A stretch of DNA of 64,000 nucleotides from Flavobacterium sp. ACN6 (GCF_002304005.1 NZ_MRCQ01000009.1:164060-228059), one strand, 5' to 3'; shown: positions 1 through 8,338, numbered from the stretch's first letter. Made by a program: numbers and translations. The notes: generated by a model from the letters alone, not told the origin.

Positions 1-359
1 TCGTTGTTGTCTTGAATTGCCTGTCCAAAATTTAAACTGTAAGTTGTGTTTGGCAGTAAAGTATCTCGAATCTCAATCTTTATAAATTTGCTTACGGTCT
101 GAGGTGTGATTAAAGGCTCGTTTTTAAACGGCGGCGAAATAATCAGCTGTTTATTGGTGTTTTTCAGTTTAATATATTCATCAAAATTTAAAGTGATAGT
201 GTTTCCTTTAAAATTGGTACTGTAATTTTCAGGAAAACTCGATACCAAAACGGGTGCTAAAGTATCTTTTAAACCGCCGGTAATACTGCCTCTTTTAGCG
301 CAGCTTATCATTGAGATTAGAATTATAAAGGAAATATATTTTAGAGTGTTTTTCAACAT
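1..359 (-). CDS. Ig-like (SbsA/Big_5-type) domain lipoprotein, 3' part cut off
   Basis: The reverse strand opens at an ATG (359-357) and stays open to the window edge, giving the first 119 residues. The protein starts with a lipoprotein signal whose lipobox ends ISC near residue 19, so it should be a membrane-anchored envelope protein. The following stretch has the PVLVSSFPENYSTNF and ITLNFDEYIKL pattern of bacterial Ig-like SbsA/Big_5 domains, common at the N-terminus of large Bacteroidota surface lipoproteins. The rest of the protein is outside the window, so its function cannot be told. It is divergent from the next gene, with about 170 bp between them. Confidence 0.75.
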   Translation of the reverse strand, partial: MLKNTLKYISFIILISMISCAKRGSITGGLKDTLAPVLVSSFPENYSTNFKGNTITLNFDEYIKLKNTNKQLIISPPFKNEPLITPQTVSKFIKIEIRDTLLPNTTYSLNFGQAIQDNN

Positions 360-373
360 AACGGTTTTCAAAT

Positions 374-402
374 TTGATTGCACAAAATAACGATTATATT
401 TG
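374..402 (+). promoter_or_regulatory. Predicted Bacteroidota-type promoter
   Basis: TTG at 374-376, an 18-nt spacer and TATATTTG at 395-402 match the Flavobacterium -33/-7 consensus TTG-N17-20-TAnnTTTG. It points rightward toward the secreted-protein pair starting at 534 and would leave a leader of about 125 nt. Confidence 0.5.
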
Positions 403-533
403 CTTTAATTGAAATTTTTTATCGATTTATTAGGATTTACAACTTTTGCATTTCTTCTGTATTTTTTAGGGTTTTGAATATTTTAGACAGTCATAATTTC
501 TTACTTTTGATTTCAAATGTAATTTTCTAAGTT

Positions 534-1538
534 TTGTTAAAGCGATTTTTTTCAATTTTATGCCTCTTTTTACTGCTTTCTTGCAGTAATAGCGAAAAGC
601 CAGTTATATCCTTTTATTATTGGAAAACAATATTCAAGCTTTCAAAAACGGAGAAAGAAGTTTTGACTGAAAACAATGTTCAAAAGCTTTATATTAGATA
701 TTTTGATATCGGACTTCATCCAGAAACAAAATTCCCAATTCCGATTAGTCCAATACGTTTTGAAGAAAATCCGCAAAAATATACGATTGTCCCAATTGTC
801 TTTATTCAGAATAAAGTAATGCTGCAGCCAAAATTAGATGTGAATGATTTAGCACAGAAAACATTTAATTTTATTGAACAGATCAACACGAAAAATAAAA
901 TTTCTTGTGATGAAATTCAAATTGACTGCGATTGGTCTTTGAATAGCAAAGACAATTATTTGGAATTTATAGAAGTTTTTAAAAAGCTTTCGAAGAAAAA
1001 ACTTTCAGCAACAATTCGACTGCATCAGGTGAAATATTTTAAAAAGACAAAAATTCCAAATGTCGATTCTGGAGTTTTGATGTATTATAATATGGGATCG
1101 ATTGCACCAGATTCTCTCAATTCTATTTACGATCAGAAAGCGGCATCAAAATATCTGAAAAGTATAAAGAAATATCCGCTTCATCTGGATCTGGCATTTC
1201 CAATTTATTCGTGGGGAGTTCATATTAGAAATAATAAAGTAATCGGACTTCGCTCAAAAATAGATGTAAAAGAGCTGATGCAGGATTCAAATTTTGAAAA
1301 AACACAGTCCAATTTTTTCACAGTAAAACAATCTAATTATAAAAATGGTGTTTTTTATGAAGAGAACGATCTGCTGAAAATAGAAGAAATTAAAAAAGAC
1401 GATTTAAAAGAAATGGCAGAAGATTTGGATGAAAATCTGCCTGAAAAACCAAACGAAATTATATTTTACGATTTAGACGAATTCAATTTAAACAATTATG
1501 AAAAGAATATTTTTGAACAAGTTATTTCTAAGTTTTAG
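534..1538 (+). CDS. Secreted lipoprotein of unknown function (DUF3142-like pattern)
   Basis: 334 residues. A TTG start is used because it alone includes the full lipoprotein signal (hydrophobic run, lipobox LLSC with Cys17); the next in-frame ATG lies far downstream. The mature part carries motifs such as YYWKTIF near residue 29, KLYIRYFDIG near 51, QIDCDW near 134 and SATIRLHQ near 162. From memory these resemble glycosidase-like TIM-barrel proteins of the DUF3142 kind, with the conserved Asp residues of a sugar-active fold. That assignment is only a resemblance. The gene overlaps the next by 41 bp, so the two are almost certainly co-transcribed and may work together at the cell surface. Confidence 0.7.
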   Translation: MLKRFFSILCLFLLLSCSNSEKPVISFYYWKTIFKLSKTEKEVLTENNVQKLYIRYFDIGLHPETKFPIPISPIRFEENPQKYTIVPIVFIQNKVMLQPKLDVNDLAQKTFNFIEQINTKNKISCDEIQIDCDWSLNSKDNYLEFIEVFKKLSKKKLSATIRLHQVKYFKKTKIPNVDSGVLMYYNMGSIAPDSLNSIYDQKAASKYLKSIKKYPLHLDLAFPIYSWGVHIRNNKVIGLRSKIDVKELMQDSNFEKTQSNFFTVKQSNYKNGVFYEENDLLKIEEIKKDDLKEMAEDLDENLPEKPNEIIFYDLDEFNLNNYEKNIFEQVISKF

Positions 1539-3855
1539 CCTTGCTTTACTTTCCATATATGGAATTATTTATGCCTGCGCCGGCGGAGACGACTGGGATT
1601 TCTTTGGATACAATTCTAATTTTACGCCAGAAACTTTTGCCGACAAATCGTATTCGCCCCTTTTTCTTTCGGGCGGCATTTTTTACGGAATTGGTTTTGA
1701 TACCCAGCACAATTCCCGTTTTAATGGAAACATAAAATCAGACTGGGCAGATTACCTAAAAGGAAAAGCGGATACCACAACGGTAAATTACTTTTTGATT
1801 GGAGATGAAAAACCTAGATATTATTCTGACGAGAAAGACAAGATTAAAAACAAAGAAGAAATAAGCGATCTTCATGTTTTTTATAAAAGCAAAAAGGAGA
1901 ATAAAAGTTCTCAAAAATGGGGGAAGAAACTTAATTTGAAAGACGATAAGATTAAAAATTTTATCGAGTTTTTATATTTAGCCCAAAAAATTGAAACCGT
2001 TTCTATAGGCGAGGATTATTGGAGTTACGATCCCGTTGTAGCGAAAACTTTCAACGATGCGAAAATGATTCAGTCTATAGAAAATGTTTACAACACTCTG
2101 TCTGATCCTTTTTTGAAAAATAGATATTGGTTTTTGACTATGAAAGCTCGTTTTTATAGTAATGACAAACAAAAAGCAATTGACTTTTTTAATAAAACAG
2201 AGAGTTCTGCTGCAAAAAACACTTTGTATTATCGTGCGTTGGCCTATGTTGCGGGAATCAATTACAAGCAGAAAAAATATGCAGTTTCTAATTATTTATA
2301 TGCGCAGGTTTTTGATAAGTGCCCGGAATTACGTGTCGTAACGGCGTATAGTTTTCATCCAAAAAATGAATCGGACTGGAATAAATCTTTGGCAATGGCA
2401 AAAAACAACAGTGAAAAAGCAGCGCTTTGGGCAATTCACGGTTATTATAAAGATGAAAAACAAGCCATTGAAAAGATTTATGAACTGGATCCAAAAAGCG
2501 AACATTTAAATTATCTGGCAACCAGATTGGTGAATGCGCTGGAACAAAAAATCAATAATTCTTTTCAGCAGAATGCAGGAGAAAATCAGCCGATGAAACC
2601 GCAGACGATTGCCGAAAATAAAAGTGAAAACAAAGCAAAAATTGACAACAGTGCACTTGATTTAATTGCTAAAATAGCTGCAGCAGGAAATACAGAAAAA
2701 CCATATTTATGGGATATTTCATTGGGATATCTTCAAACGCTGAAAGGCGATTATGCCAATGCAGATAAGAGTTATACTAAAGCAGTAAAAACACTGCCTA
2801 AAACACAATTAGCAACGTACCAAATTCGATTATTACGTTTTGTAAACAACTTGAGCAAAATCGATAAACTGGATGATACTAACGTAAAAACAGTTTTAGC
2901 CGATTTGAATTGGATTTATTTTGAACTGCCAAAGACTTATAAAGGAAGTGAGTTTCGTTATCAAAATGCTTTTCAGTGGAGTAAAAATTATTTGGCAGCT
3001 TTATATAAATCAAAGTCAAATCCTGTAATGGCAGAATTGTTTAATGAATCTCGTTACAGTTATTGGAACGATGGAAATTCATTTTATGATAATGAAAAAG
3101 AACTGCTGGCAATGAAAGCTTTTTTAGAAAAGTCTAATAAAAATGAAATTGAGAAAATTGGTGCTGGAATTTATAGTTTGAAATTAAAAGACATTAATAA
3201 TTTTCAGGCAGTTCAAGCGGCTTTTAAAAATAAAATTCCAGAAGCAATTGAATTTTTGAAACAAGCAGATTCGGTTCAATATTTTAAGTTTTTAGGAAAT
3301 CCGTTTAACGGAAGTATAAAAGACTGCCACGATTGTGATCATGTCGCTTATCAAAAAAGAAAATACACTTATATGGATTTCTTGACGACGATAAAATCAA
3401 TGCAGGATAAATTAGCTCAAAAAGAAGATGTGTATACCAACAGTCTTTTATTAGGAAATGCTTTTTATAATATTTCTCATTTTGGAAACGGAAGAACGTT
3501 CTACGAAATTAATATTGTAGGTTACGGATCAAGTCCTTATTCGTTTAGAAATGCAATGAAAGAAATGATTACGAATAATTCAGTGTCGAAAATGTATTAT
3601 CAAAAAGCTTTTGAAGCGGCTTCAAACAAAGAACAAAAAGCAAAATGTTTGTATTTGATTTCAAAATGCGAGCGAAACGATTATTACAATAAAAAGTACA
3701 GCGCTATAAATAGTTATTGGGACATTCAAGATGATAAAGTTAATTTTATTGCCTGGAATTCTTTTAAAGCTTTGAGAAAAGACTACTCAGATACGAAGTA
3801 TTATCAAGATGTAATTGCAGAATGTGGTTATTTTAATACTTATGTAAATCAATAA
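1498..3855 (+). CDS. Large secreted protein with TPR-like helical repeats, unknown function
   Basis: 785 residues starting at ATG 1498 inside the 3' end of the preceding lipoprotein gene. The N-terminus is a signal sequence ending IIYAC at Cys27, possibly a lipobox. Long alpha-helical stretches follow, with spaced Tyr/Ala/Leu pairs typical of TPR-like repeats (for example around residues 245-270 and 400-430, with LGYLQTLKGDYANADKSY). A linker near 350-375 is rich in Gln, Asn, Pro and Lys. I do not recognise a catalytic domain. The 41-bp overlap with the upstream lipoprotein implies translational coupling and a shared job, perhaps as a two-part surface complex. Confidence 0.75.
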   Translation: MKRIFLNKLFLSFSLALLSIYGIIYACAGGDDWDFFGYNSNFTPETFADKSYSPLFLSGGIFYGIGFDTQHNSRFNGNIKSDWADYLKGKADTTTVNYFLIGDEKPRYYSDEKDKIKNKEEISDLHVFYKSKKENKSSQKWGKKLNLKDDKIKNFIEFLYLAQKIETVSIGEDYWSYDPVVAKTFNDAKMIQSIENVYNTLSDPFLKNRYWFLTMKARFYSNDKQKAIDFFNKTESSAAKNTLYYRALAYVAGINYKQKKYAVSNYLYAQVFDKCPELRVVTAYSFHPKNESDWNKSLAMAKNNSEKAALWAIHGYYKDEKQAIEKIYELDPKSEHLNYLATRLVNALEQKINNSFQQNAGENQPMKPQTIAENKSENKAKIDNSALDLIAKIAAAGNTEKPYLWDISLGYLQTLKGDYANADKSYTKAVKTLPKTQLATYQIRLLRFVNNLSKIDKLDDTNVKTVLADLNWIYFELPKTYKGSEFRYQNAFQWSKNYLAALYKSKSNPVMAELFNESRYSYWNDGNSFYDNEKELLAMKAFLEKSNKNEIEKIGAGIYSLKLKDINNFQAVQAAFKNKIPEAIEFLKQADSVQYFKFLGNPFNGSIKDCHDCDHVAYQKRKYTYMDFLTTIKSMQDKLAQKEDVYTNSLLLGNAFYNISHFGNGRTFYEINIVGYGSSPYSFRNAMKEMITNNSVSKMYYQKAFEAASNKEQKAKCLYLISKCERNDYYNKKYSAINSYWDIQDDKVNFIAWNSFKALRKDYSDTKYYQDVIAECGYFNTYVNQ

Positions 3856-3866
3856 AATAGAAAGAA

Positions 3867-4271
3867 ATGGTAAACAAAATAGAACATATCGGAATTGCGG
3901 TAAAAAATATGGACGATGCCAATATTTTGTTTGAGAAAATGCTCGGCGTTCCGTCGTATAAAATGGAAGCTGTTGAAAGCGAAGGCGTTTTAACTTCTTT
4001 CTTTCAAACCGGAAATAATAAGATTGAACTTTTGGTGGCAACAAATTCAGAAAGTCCGATTGCAAAGTTTCTAGAGAAAAAAGGAGAAGGAATTCATCAC
4101 ATTGCATTTGACGTTAATGATATCGAAGCAGAAATTATCCGCCTGAAAAATGAAGGTTTTGTGTTAATAAATGAAATTCCGAAGAAAGGAGCCGACAATA
4201 AATTGGTCGTTTTTCTGCATCCGAAGAACACAAATGGTGTTTTGGTGGAGCTTTGTCAGGAAATTAAATAA
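3867..4271 (+). CDS. mce: Methylmalonyl-CoA epimerase
   Basis: 134 residues, the usual length for this vicinal-oxygen-chelate enzyme, which interconverts the R and S forms of methylmalonyl-CoA in the propionyl-CoA/succinyl-CoA pathway. Two paired beta-alpha-beta-beta-beta modules are visible. Metal-binding positions fit the family: His7 in EHIGIAV, His78 in GIHHIAFDV and Glu128 in GVLVELC. It starts 11 bp after the upstream secreted-protein gene and could be read through from it, though the functions look unrelated. Neither methylmalonyl-CoA mutase nor propionyl-CoA carboxylase is in the window. A lone lactoylglutathione-lyase-type role is less likely given the HHIAFDV and LVELCQ motifs. Confidence 0.9.
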   Translation: MVNKIEHIGIAVKNMDDANILFEKMLGVPSYKMEAVESEGVLTSFFQTGNNKIELLVATNSESPIAKFLEKKGEGIHHIAFDVNDIEAEIIRLKNEGFVLINEIPKKGADNKLVVFLHPKNTNGVLVELCQEIK

Positions 4272-4417
4272 AAAAATGTCATTTTAATTTTTAAATAAGA
4301 TGTTGAAAATCAATTTCGTTTTTGAAATTCGGCAAAAGAATTAAAATTAAATACAAATGATGTCTTAAAATATTTGGAGTGAATGAAAAATAGTAGTAAT
4401 ATTGCATCCTCTAAACC

Positions 4418-4491
4418 GGTCCTATAGCTCAGCTGGTTAGAGCACCTGACTCATAATCAGGTGGTCCCTGGTTCGAGCCCAGGTGGGACCA
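4418..4491 (+). tRNA. tRNA with CAT anticodon (Ile2 or elongator Met)
   Basis: A 74-nt cloverleaf: acceptor GGTCCTA/TGGGACC, D arm GCTC/GAGC, anticodon stem CCTGA/TCAGG around loop CTCATAA, T arm CCTGG/CCAGG with TTCGAGC loop, discriminator A4491. No CCA is encoded (CTA follows). The anticodon CAT fits elongator Met or the Ile2 tRNA in which C34 is changed to lysidine. Acceptor pairs C4:G69 and C5:G68 are those used by TilS in E. coli Ile2, so I lean to Ile2, but sequence alone does not settle this. Confidence 0.93.
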
Positions 4492-4507
4492 CTACTTTAG
4501 AAATAGA

Positions 4508-4538
4508 AAGCCTTTACAGCAATGTAAAGGCTTTTTTA
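4508..4538 (+). terminator. Rho-independent terminator after the tRNA
   Basis: An 11-bp stem (arms 4508-4518 and 4523-4533), GCAA loop and a T-run directly after the tRNA gene. It separates the tRNA transcript from the nuclease pair downstream. Confidence 0.85.
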
Positions 4539-4613
4539 TTGCTGTAAATTAAATTTGTAATATTATTCTATCAATTAAAATGTATTTTTACTTTTTGCAG
4601 AGAATAGTAAAAC

Positions 4614-5345
4614 ATGAAACTAGAACAAAAGGACAATAATTATTTTATTACTTCAAAAAAGACTTTTGAAGAAAATGCTGTTGATACTGCTTTTGTAAAA
4701 CAAGCTTTTGATTTTGCTTATGAAATGGTTTATGGAGAAGGATTTCATCGTATTTGCAGATCGGGCGGACAATTGCACCGATCAGATAAAGAAATTTTTC
4801 AAAATACGTTTCAGGGGAAATTAGCAGAAATTGTGCTGTATCAAAATTTGAAACTTCAAAATATAGATGTAGAATCTCCAGATTTTAGTATTCATGGAAA
4901 AGGAATTTGGGATGAAACCGATTTAAAAGCAAACGGAAGATTTATCTGCGTAAAATCAGCCGCTTTCTTTTCTAATCTTTTTCTTTTGGAAACTAAAGAT
5001 TGGGATTTTGAAGGAAGATATGTTCCCAATCATGATAATTTAAATATTGCTGTTTATGATTTTTTTGTTTTGGTGAGAATAAAGCCTGATATAAAATTTA
5101 TTCTAAAAAAAATCACCGAGAGTAAAGAAAATTTATGGCAGGAAATCGAAAAAACGGTTTGGTTTTATGATATACCTGGATGTTCTTCTATAGTAACAAT
5201 TCGACATATTATTAAAAATCAATATGTTATTCCTAAAAAAGCATTGCTGAATGCTAAAACCAAAATGGATGCAGCCAATTATTATATTCAGTCAGGTGAT
5301 TTACATCATTTGGAAAAATTGTATTCGGGTTTAAAAGAAAAATAG
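4614..5345 (+). CDS. Putative PD-(D/E)XK-type nuclease beside vsr
   Basis: 243 residues with no family I can name. A layout reminiscent of type II restriction endonucleases is visible: an N-terminal helix with Glu72 in QGKLAEIVLY, then PD at 89-90, acidic residues at 100-103 in WDETDL, and ICVKS at 111-115 where a D/E-X-K strand would be expected (Cys replaces the acidic residue, so Asp103 would have to supply it). The gene sits 42 bp ahead of a Vsr-family endonuclease, a usual companion of restriction-modification genes. No DNA methyltransferase lies nearby. It may be an orphan restriction enzyme, a remnant, or a nuclease acting with Vsr. Nuclease activity is inferred. Confidence 0.5.
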   Translation: MKLEQKDNNYFITSKKTFEENAVDTAFVKQAFDFAYEMVYGEGFHRICRSGGQLHRSDKEIFQNTFQGKLAEIVLYQNLKLQNIDVESPDFSIHGKGIWDETDLKANGRFICVKSAAFFSNLFLLETKDWDFEGRYVPNHDNLNIAVYDFFVLVRIKPDIKFILKKITESKENLWQEIEKTVWFYDIPGCSSIVTIRHIIKNQYVIPKKALLNAKTKMDAANYYIQSGDLHHLEKLYSGLKEK

Positions 5346-5387
5346 ATTAAATTTATGTTTTAAAGACAAATTTAATCTTAACGAGTA

Positions 5388-5807
5388 ATGGATAATTTAA
5401 CTCCCGAACAGCGGAGAAAAAATATGCAGGCTATAAAAAGCACCGAGACAAAAGATGAAGTAAGGCTTGCCAGGGCATTATGGAAACTGGGTTATCGATA
5501 TCGAAAAAACAATAAAAAGATATTTGGAAAACCTGATCTAACTTTTGCAAAATACAAACTTGCTATTTTCGTCGACAGCGAATTTTTCCATGGAAAAGAT
5601 TGGGAAGTGCAGCAACTGCGTATAAAATCAAATCGGGAATATTGGATTCCTAAAATTGAAAGAAATATGAGGCGGGACGAACAAGTAAATGCTTATCTGC
5701 TTTCTCAAAATTGGACTGTTATACGATTTTGGAGTAAACAGATTCAAAAAGAACTAGATCTTTGTCTTGCAAAAATTGAAGAGACGATTCTTCTTTTAAA
5801 GAATTGA
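5388..5807 (+). CDS. vsr: Vsr-family very-short-patch-repair endonuclease
   Basis: 139 residues, matching Vsr length. The family nicks DNA beside T:G mismatches created by deamination of 5-methylcytosine. Diagnostic parts: the N-terminal SKNM-type segment (RRKNMQAIKSTET, residues 9-21), GKPDLTF with catalytic Asp50, and FVDSEFFHGKDW at 61-72 holding the conserved His68. The intercalating Trp of E. coli Vsr is Phe67 here, and the zinc-binding Cys/His set of the E. coli enzyme is absent; both are common in Bacteroidota relatives. A C-terminal WTVIRFWSKQI strand completes the fold. No cytosine methyltransferase is near, so its partner is elsewhere or lost. Confidence 0.8.
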   Translation: MDNLTPEQRRKNMQAIKSTETKDEVRLARALWKLGYRYRKNNKKIFGKPDLTFAKYKLAIFVDSEFFHGKDWEVQQLRIKSNREYWIPKIERNMRRDEQVNAYLLSQNWTVIRFWSKQIQKELDLCLAKIEETILLLKN

Positions 5808-6181
5808 TTTTTTTTTGCTGTAAATTCTGTACAATAATTTAGCTGTTTTGAAGTTAATACTTCATCTTTTGATCTTTCTTTTTAATGTAAATATTTGTCA
5901 GCTTTTTAGATAAAGATGGTAACTTAATATCTATTAGTCACTTAAGATAAAAAATGTAAAAATCTAAACCTTGTTTTTTTTCGTATTTTGGTAAATAGAT
6001 GTTTTGGTTTGGTTTAAATGTTTCGTTTATTTTTTAAAATCAGGAAATTCTTATAAGGCTGTTTAGTAATTAAATAGTAGTGAAAATGAGGTTTTTATGA
6101 GCTACAACGTTTTCTAAAAAGGCATTCGGCTGTTTAATAAAAAAAGTGTTAAAATTTGTTGTGTGTTTTTTGTTTTAAAAG
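5808..6181. other. AT-rich spacer with no recognised gene
   Basis: About 370 bp between vsr and the promoter of the next gene. It is very AT-rich, with several poly-T runs. I see no open frame of useful length, no tRNA and no clear palindrome. It could hold the end of the vsr transcript, but no strong terminator hairpin is visible. Confidence 0.5.
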
Positions 6182-6211
6182 TTGCTTTTCTTCAAAAAAC
6201 TTATACTTTTG
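6182..6211 (+). promoter_or_regulatory. Strong-consensus Bacteroidota promoter
   Basis: TTG at 6182-6184, exactly 19 nt, then TACTTTTG at 6204-6211. This fits TTG-N19-TAnnTTTG. It lies about 100 bp before the ATG at 6308, which supports that ATG as the true start of the small gene rather than the upstream TTG that overlaps the promoter. Confidence 0.6.
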
Positions 6212-6307
6212 TCCAAGATTTTGCAGATAAAACAGCGTTTGTGCGAAATTTCTATTAAAGTAAATTTGTTAATAATTATAGCTTGCTGTTTACAACAGCT
6301 TGAATTT

Positions 6308-6565
6308 ATGAAAAATCTTAAAGCCCCCTTTTTAGCAGTTGCGTTAATACTATTTAATATTTCGTTTGTGTGTGCAGGTACACCCCCACCGCCAACTGCG
6401 CGTATGGCCAGCACCGCCGGCACAACTGATCTTGATGATGAAGACAGTCCTGGAAGTGGAGGAGAAGGATTTCCAATAAATCAAAATATATTAATTCTAT
6501 TAATAGGCGGTTTAGTTCTTGGAGCGACCGTAATATATAAAAACACAAAAAAAGCTTCAAATTAA
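6308..6565 (+). CDS. Small exported protein with PID-CTERM-like tail
   Basis: 85 residues from ATG 6308. Three parts are visible: a signal peptide (1-23, ending SFVCAG), a short polar segment with TPPPPTAR then an acidic Gly/Ser-rich stretch (26-54), and a C-terminal FPINQN at 55-60 followed by one membrane span (61-77) and basic KNTKKASN. Signal peptide, short linker with a P-I-(D/N) motif, hydrophobic helix and basic tail resemble the short Bacteroidota proteins described as PID-CTERM. Here Asn replaces Asp, so the match is partial. The molecule probably spans or is processed at the envelope. Function unknown. It is monocistronic, with its own promoter and terminator. Confidence 0.7.
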   Translation: MKNLKAPFLAVALILFNISFVCAGTPPPPTARMASTAGTTDLDDEDSPGSGGEGFPINQNILILLIGGLVLGATVIYKNTKKASN

Positions 6566-6579
6566 TTTGAAGCTTTTTT
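6548..6579. terminator. Bidirectional terminator at the gene end
   Basis: A perfect palindrome whose GC-containing arms are 6554-6563 and 6564-6573, flanked by A-run left and T-run right. The stop codon of the small gene lies in its centre. It can stop both the rightward small gene and the leftward ribE, whose stop is at 6598. Confidence 0.85.
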
Positions 6580-6597
6580 GTTTGAAAACTTAAGTAA

Positions 6598-7188
6598 CTA
6601 TTTGTTTATCGAATACAGTCTTGAAATGTATTTTCCAACTACATCAAATTCAAGGTTGATTTTTGTTCCTACTTTGAAATCTTTAAAATTAGTATGATCG
6701 TAAGTGTAAGGAATAATTGAGACGCTAAATTCATTTTCCTTAGAATTTACAACGGTAAGACTTACGCCGTTTACTGTAATAGAACCTTTTTCTATTGTAA
6801 TATTATTTAGGTTTTTGTCATATTCAAAAGTGTAATTCCAGCTTCCGTTGGCTTCTTCAATTTTAGTACAAGTTCCGATTTGATCAACGTGCCCTTGTAC
6901 AATATGCCCGTCCAGACGATCGCCAAGTTTCATTCCTCTTTCTAAATTTACTACTTCACCCGCTTTCCAATCGCCGATATTGGTTTTTAAAATAGTTTCA
7001 TCTATCGCTGTTACAGTATAAAGAGAATCTTTAATGGCTACGACTGTTAAGCATATTCCGTTATGCGAAACGCTTTGGTCAATTTTTAATTCGTTAGTGA
7101 TCGAAGCGTCAACTGTTATGTGAAGATTATTTTGGTCTTTTTGAATTTCGTGAATCCTGCCGAGTGTTTCTATAATTCCTGTGAACAT
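6598..7188 (-). CDS. ribE: Riboflavin synthase, alpha chain
   Basis: 196 residues, the usual size. The enzyme dismutates two molecules of 6,7-dimethyl-8-ribityllumazine to riboflavin, the last step of vitamin B2 synthesis, in the cytosol. Its two lumazine-binding barrel repeats are clear: MFTGIIETLG opens the first (1-10), with GICLTVV near 44, and the second has GHVDQIG near 101 and GVSLTVV near 140. The final stretch LEFDVVGKYISRL is the usual C-terminal helix. It is transcribed away from pdxA with a 57-bp divergent spacer and has no visible FMN riboswitch. Confidence 0.95.
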   Translation of the reverse strand: MFTGIIETLGRIHEIQKDQNNLHITVDASITNELKIDQSVSHNGICLTVVAIKDSLYTVTAIDETILKTNIGDWKAGEVVNLERGMKLGDRLDGHIVQGHVDQIGTCTKIEEANGSWNYTFEYDKNLNNITIEKGSITVNGVSLTVVNSKENEFSVSIIPYTYDHTNFKDFKVGTKINLEFDVVGKYISRLYSINK

Positions 7189-7204
7189 TGTAGTTTTATT
7201 TTAC

Positions 7205-7212
7205 TAAATTTG
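7205..7212 (+). promoter_or_regulatory. -7 element (TAAATTTG) before pdxA
   Basis: TAAATTTG followed by GCAC, 33 bp before the pdxA ATG, fits the Bacteroidota -7 box. The only near TTG (7188-7190) is 14 nt upstream, shorter than ideal, so the -33 part is uncertain. Confidence 0.35.
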
Positions 7213-7245
7213 CACATCAAAATTAGTAATAAATAAACTGAGCTC

Positions 7246-8295
7246 ATGAATAAAAAAGCAGAAAATATAATTGTTGGAATTTCAGTAGGAGATTTAAACG
7301 GTATTGGAAGCGAAGTTATACTAAAAACATTCGAAGATTCTCGTATGTTAGAATTGTGTACGCCGGTTATTTTTGCTAATGCTAAAATTCTTTCATTCGT
7401 TAAAAAAAGTTTTACATCGACAGTTCAATTTCACGGAGTTGATAAATTAGATCAAGTTATTCCTGGAAAAGTAAATGTTTTAAATCTTTGGAAAGAAGGA
7501 GTAGATATAAATTATGGAGCTAATGATCCTAAAATAGGCGAGTATGCTATAAAATCTTTCACCGCGGCAACAAAAGCCTTAAAAGATGGAGAAATAGATG
7601 TTTTAGTTACAGCGCCAATTAATAAGTATAATATACAGTCTGAGGATTTTAAATTCCCTGGTCATACCGATTATTTAGATCAGCAATTAGAAGGCAATGC
7701 GCTGATGATGATGGTTCAGGATAATTTAAGAGTTGGTCTTATTACAGATCATGTGCCATTGAATGAAGTCGCTTCTCATTTAACGGAGGAATTAATTACT
7801 AAGAAAATAGAAACCATTAGAAAATCTTTGGTTCAGGATTTTAGTATTGTGAAACCGAAGATCGCAGTTTTAGGTCTGAATCCACATGCTGGTGATGGCG
7901 GTGTAATTGGAAAAGAAGACGATTTGGTTTTAAAACCAACTTTGAAAAAAATCTTCGAATCGGGAACAATGGTTTTTGGGCCATTTCCTGCTGATGGTTT
8001 TTTTGGAAGCGGTCAATTTGAAAAATATGATGCTATTGTAGCAATGTACCACGATCAAGGATTGATTCCGTTTAAAACATTATCTTTTGGAAAAGGAGTT
8101 AATTATACAGCGGGTTTAGATAAGATTAGAACTTCTCCAGATCACGGTACAGCCTATGATATTGCTGGAAAAGATATGGCAGATTATAATTCATTTACAG
8201 AGGCAGTCTATCTTGCAATAGATATTTTTCGCTCTCGTAATCAGTATGAGGAGATTAGTCAAAAACCTCTTAAAATAAAAGAAAAACAGTTATAA
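7246..8295 (+). CDS. pdxA: 4-hydroxythreonine-4-phosphate dehydrogenase
   Basis: 349 residues. It oxidises 4-phosphohydroxy-L-threonine with NAD in the DXP-dependent pyridoxal phosphate pathway. Family marks: IVGISVGDLNGIGSEV at 9-24, TAPINKYNIQ near 125, FPGHTDYLD near 137 (metal His), LNPHAGDGGVIG near 210 and AMYHDQGLIPFK near 268 (metal His), TSPDHGTAYDIAGK near 297. The first residues after the start are the conserved core, so the start is secure. It faces right, divergent from ribE. Other pdx genes are not in the window. Confidence 0.95.
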   Translation: MNKKAENIIVGISVGDLNGIGSEVILKTFEDSRMLELCTPVIFANAKILSFVKKSFTSTVQFHGVDKLDQVIPGKVNVLNLWKEGVDINYGANDPKIGEYAIKSFTAATKALKDGEIDVLVTAPINKYNIQSEDFKFPGHTDYLDQQLEGNALMMMVQDNLRVGLITDHVPLNEVASHLTEELITKKIETIRKSLVQDFSIVKPKIAVLGLNPHAGDGGVIGKEDDLVLKPTLKKIFESGTMVFGPFPADGFFGSGQFEKYDAIVAMYHDQGLIPFKTLSFGKGVNYTAGLDKIRTSPDHGTAYDIAGKDMADYNSFTEAVYLAIDIFRSRNQYEEISQKPLKIKEKQL

Positions 8296-8338
8296 ACAAA
8301 AAAAGGTGAATAAGATTATTAGATTTATAATAATTTTA

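Noticed and set aside
4508..4538. Inverted repeat after the tRNA as an attachment site
   Set aside because: It is a standard terminator hairpin; no copy of the tRNA 3' end was seen downstream, so no att site is claimed.
6182..6307. Upstream extension of the small PID-like gene
   Set aside because: The TTG start would overlap the predicted promoter, and the added 42 residues contain no domain, while the ATG at 6308 begins a clean signal peptide.
6598..7188. FMN riboswitch before ribE
   Set aside because: The leader is only about 57 bp and has none of the RFN-element conserved blocks.
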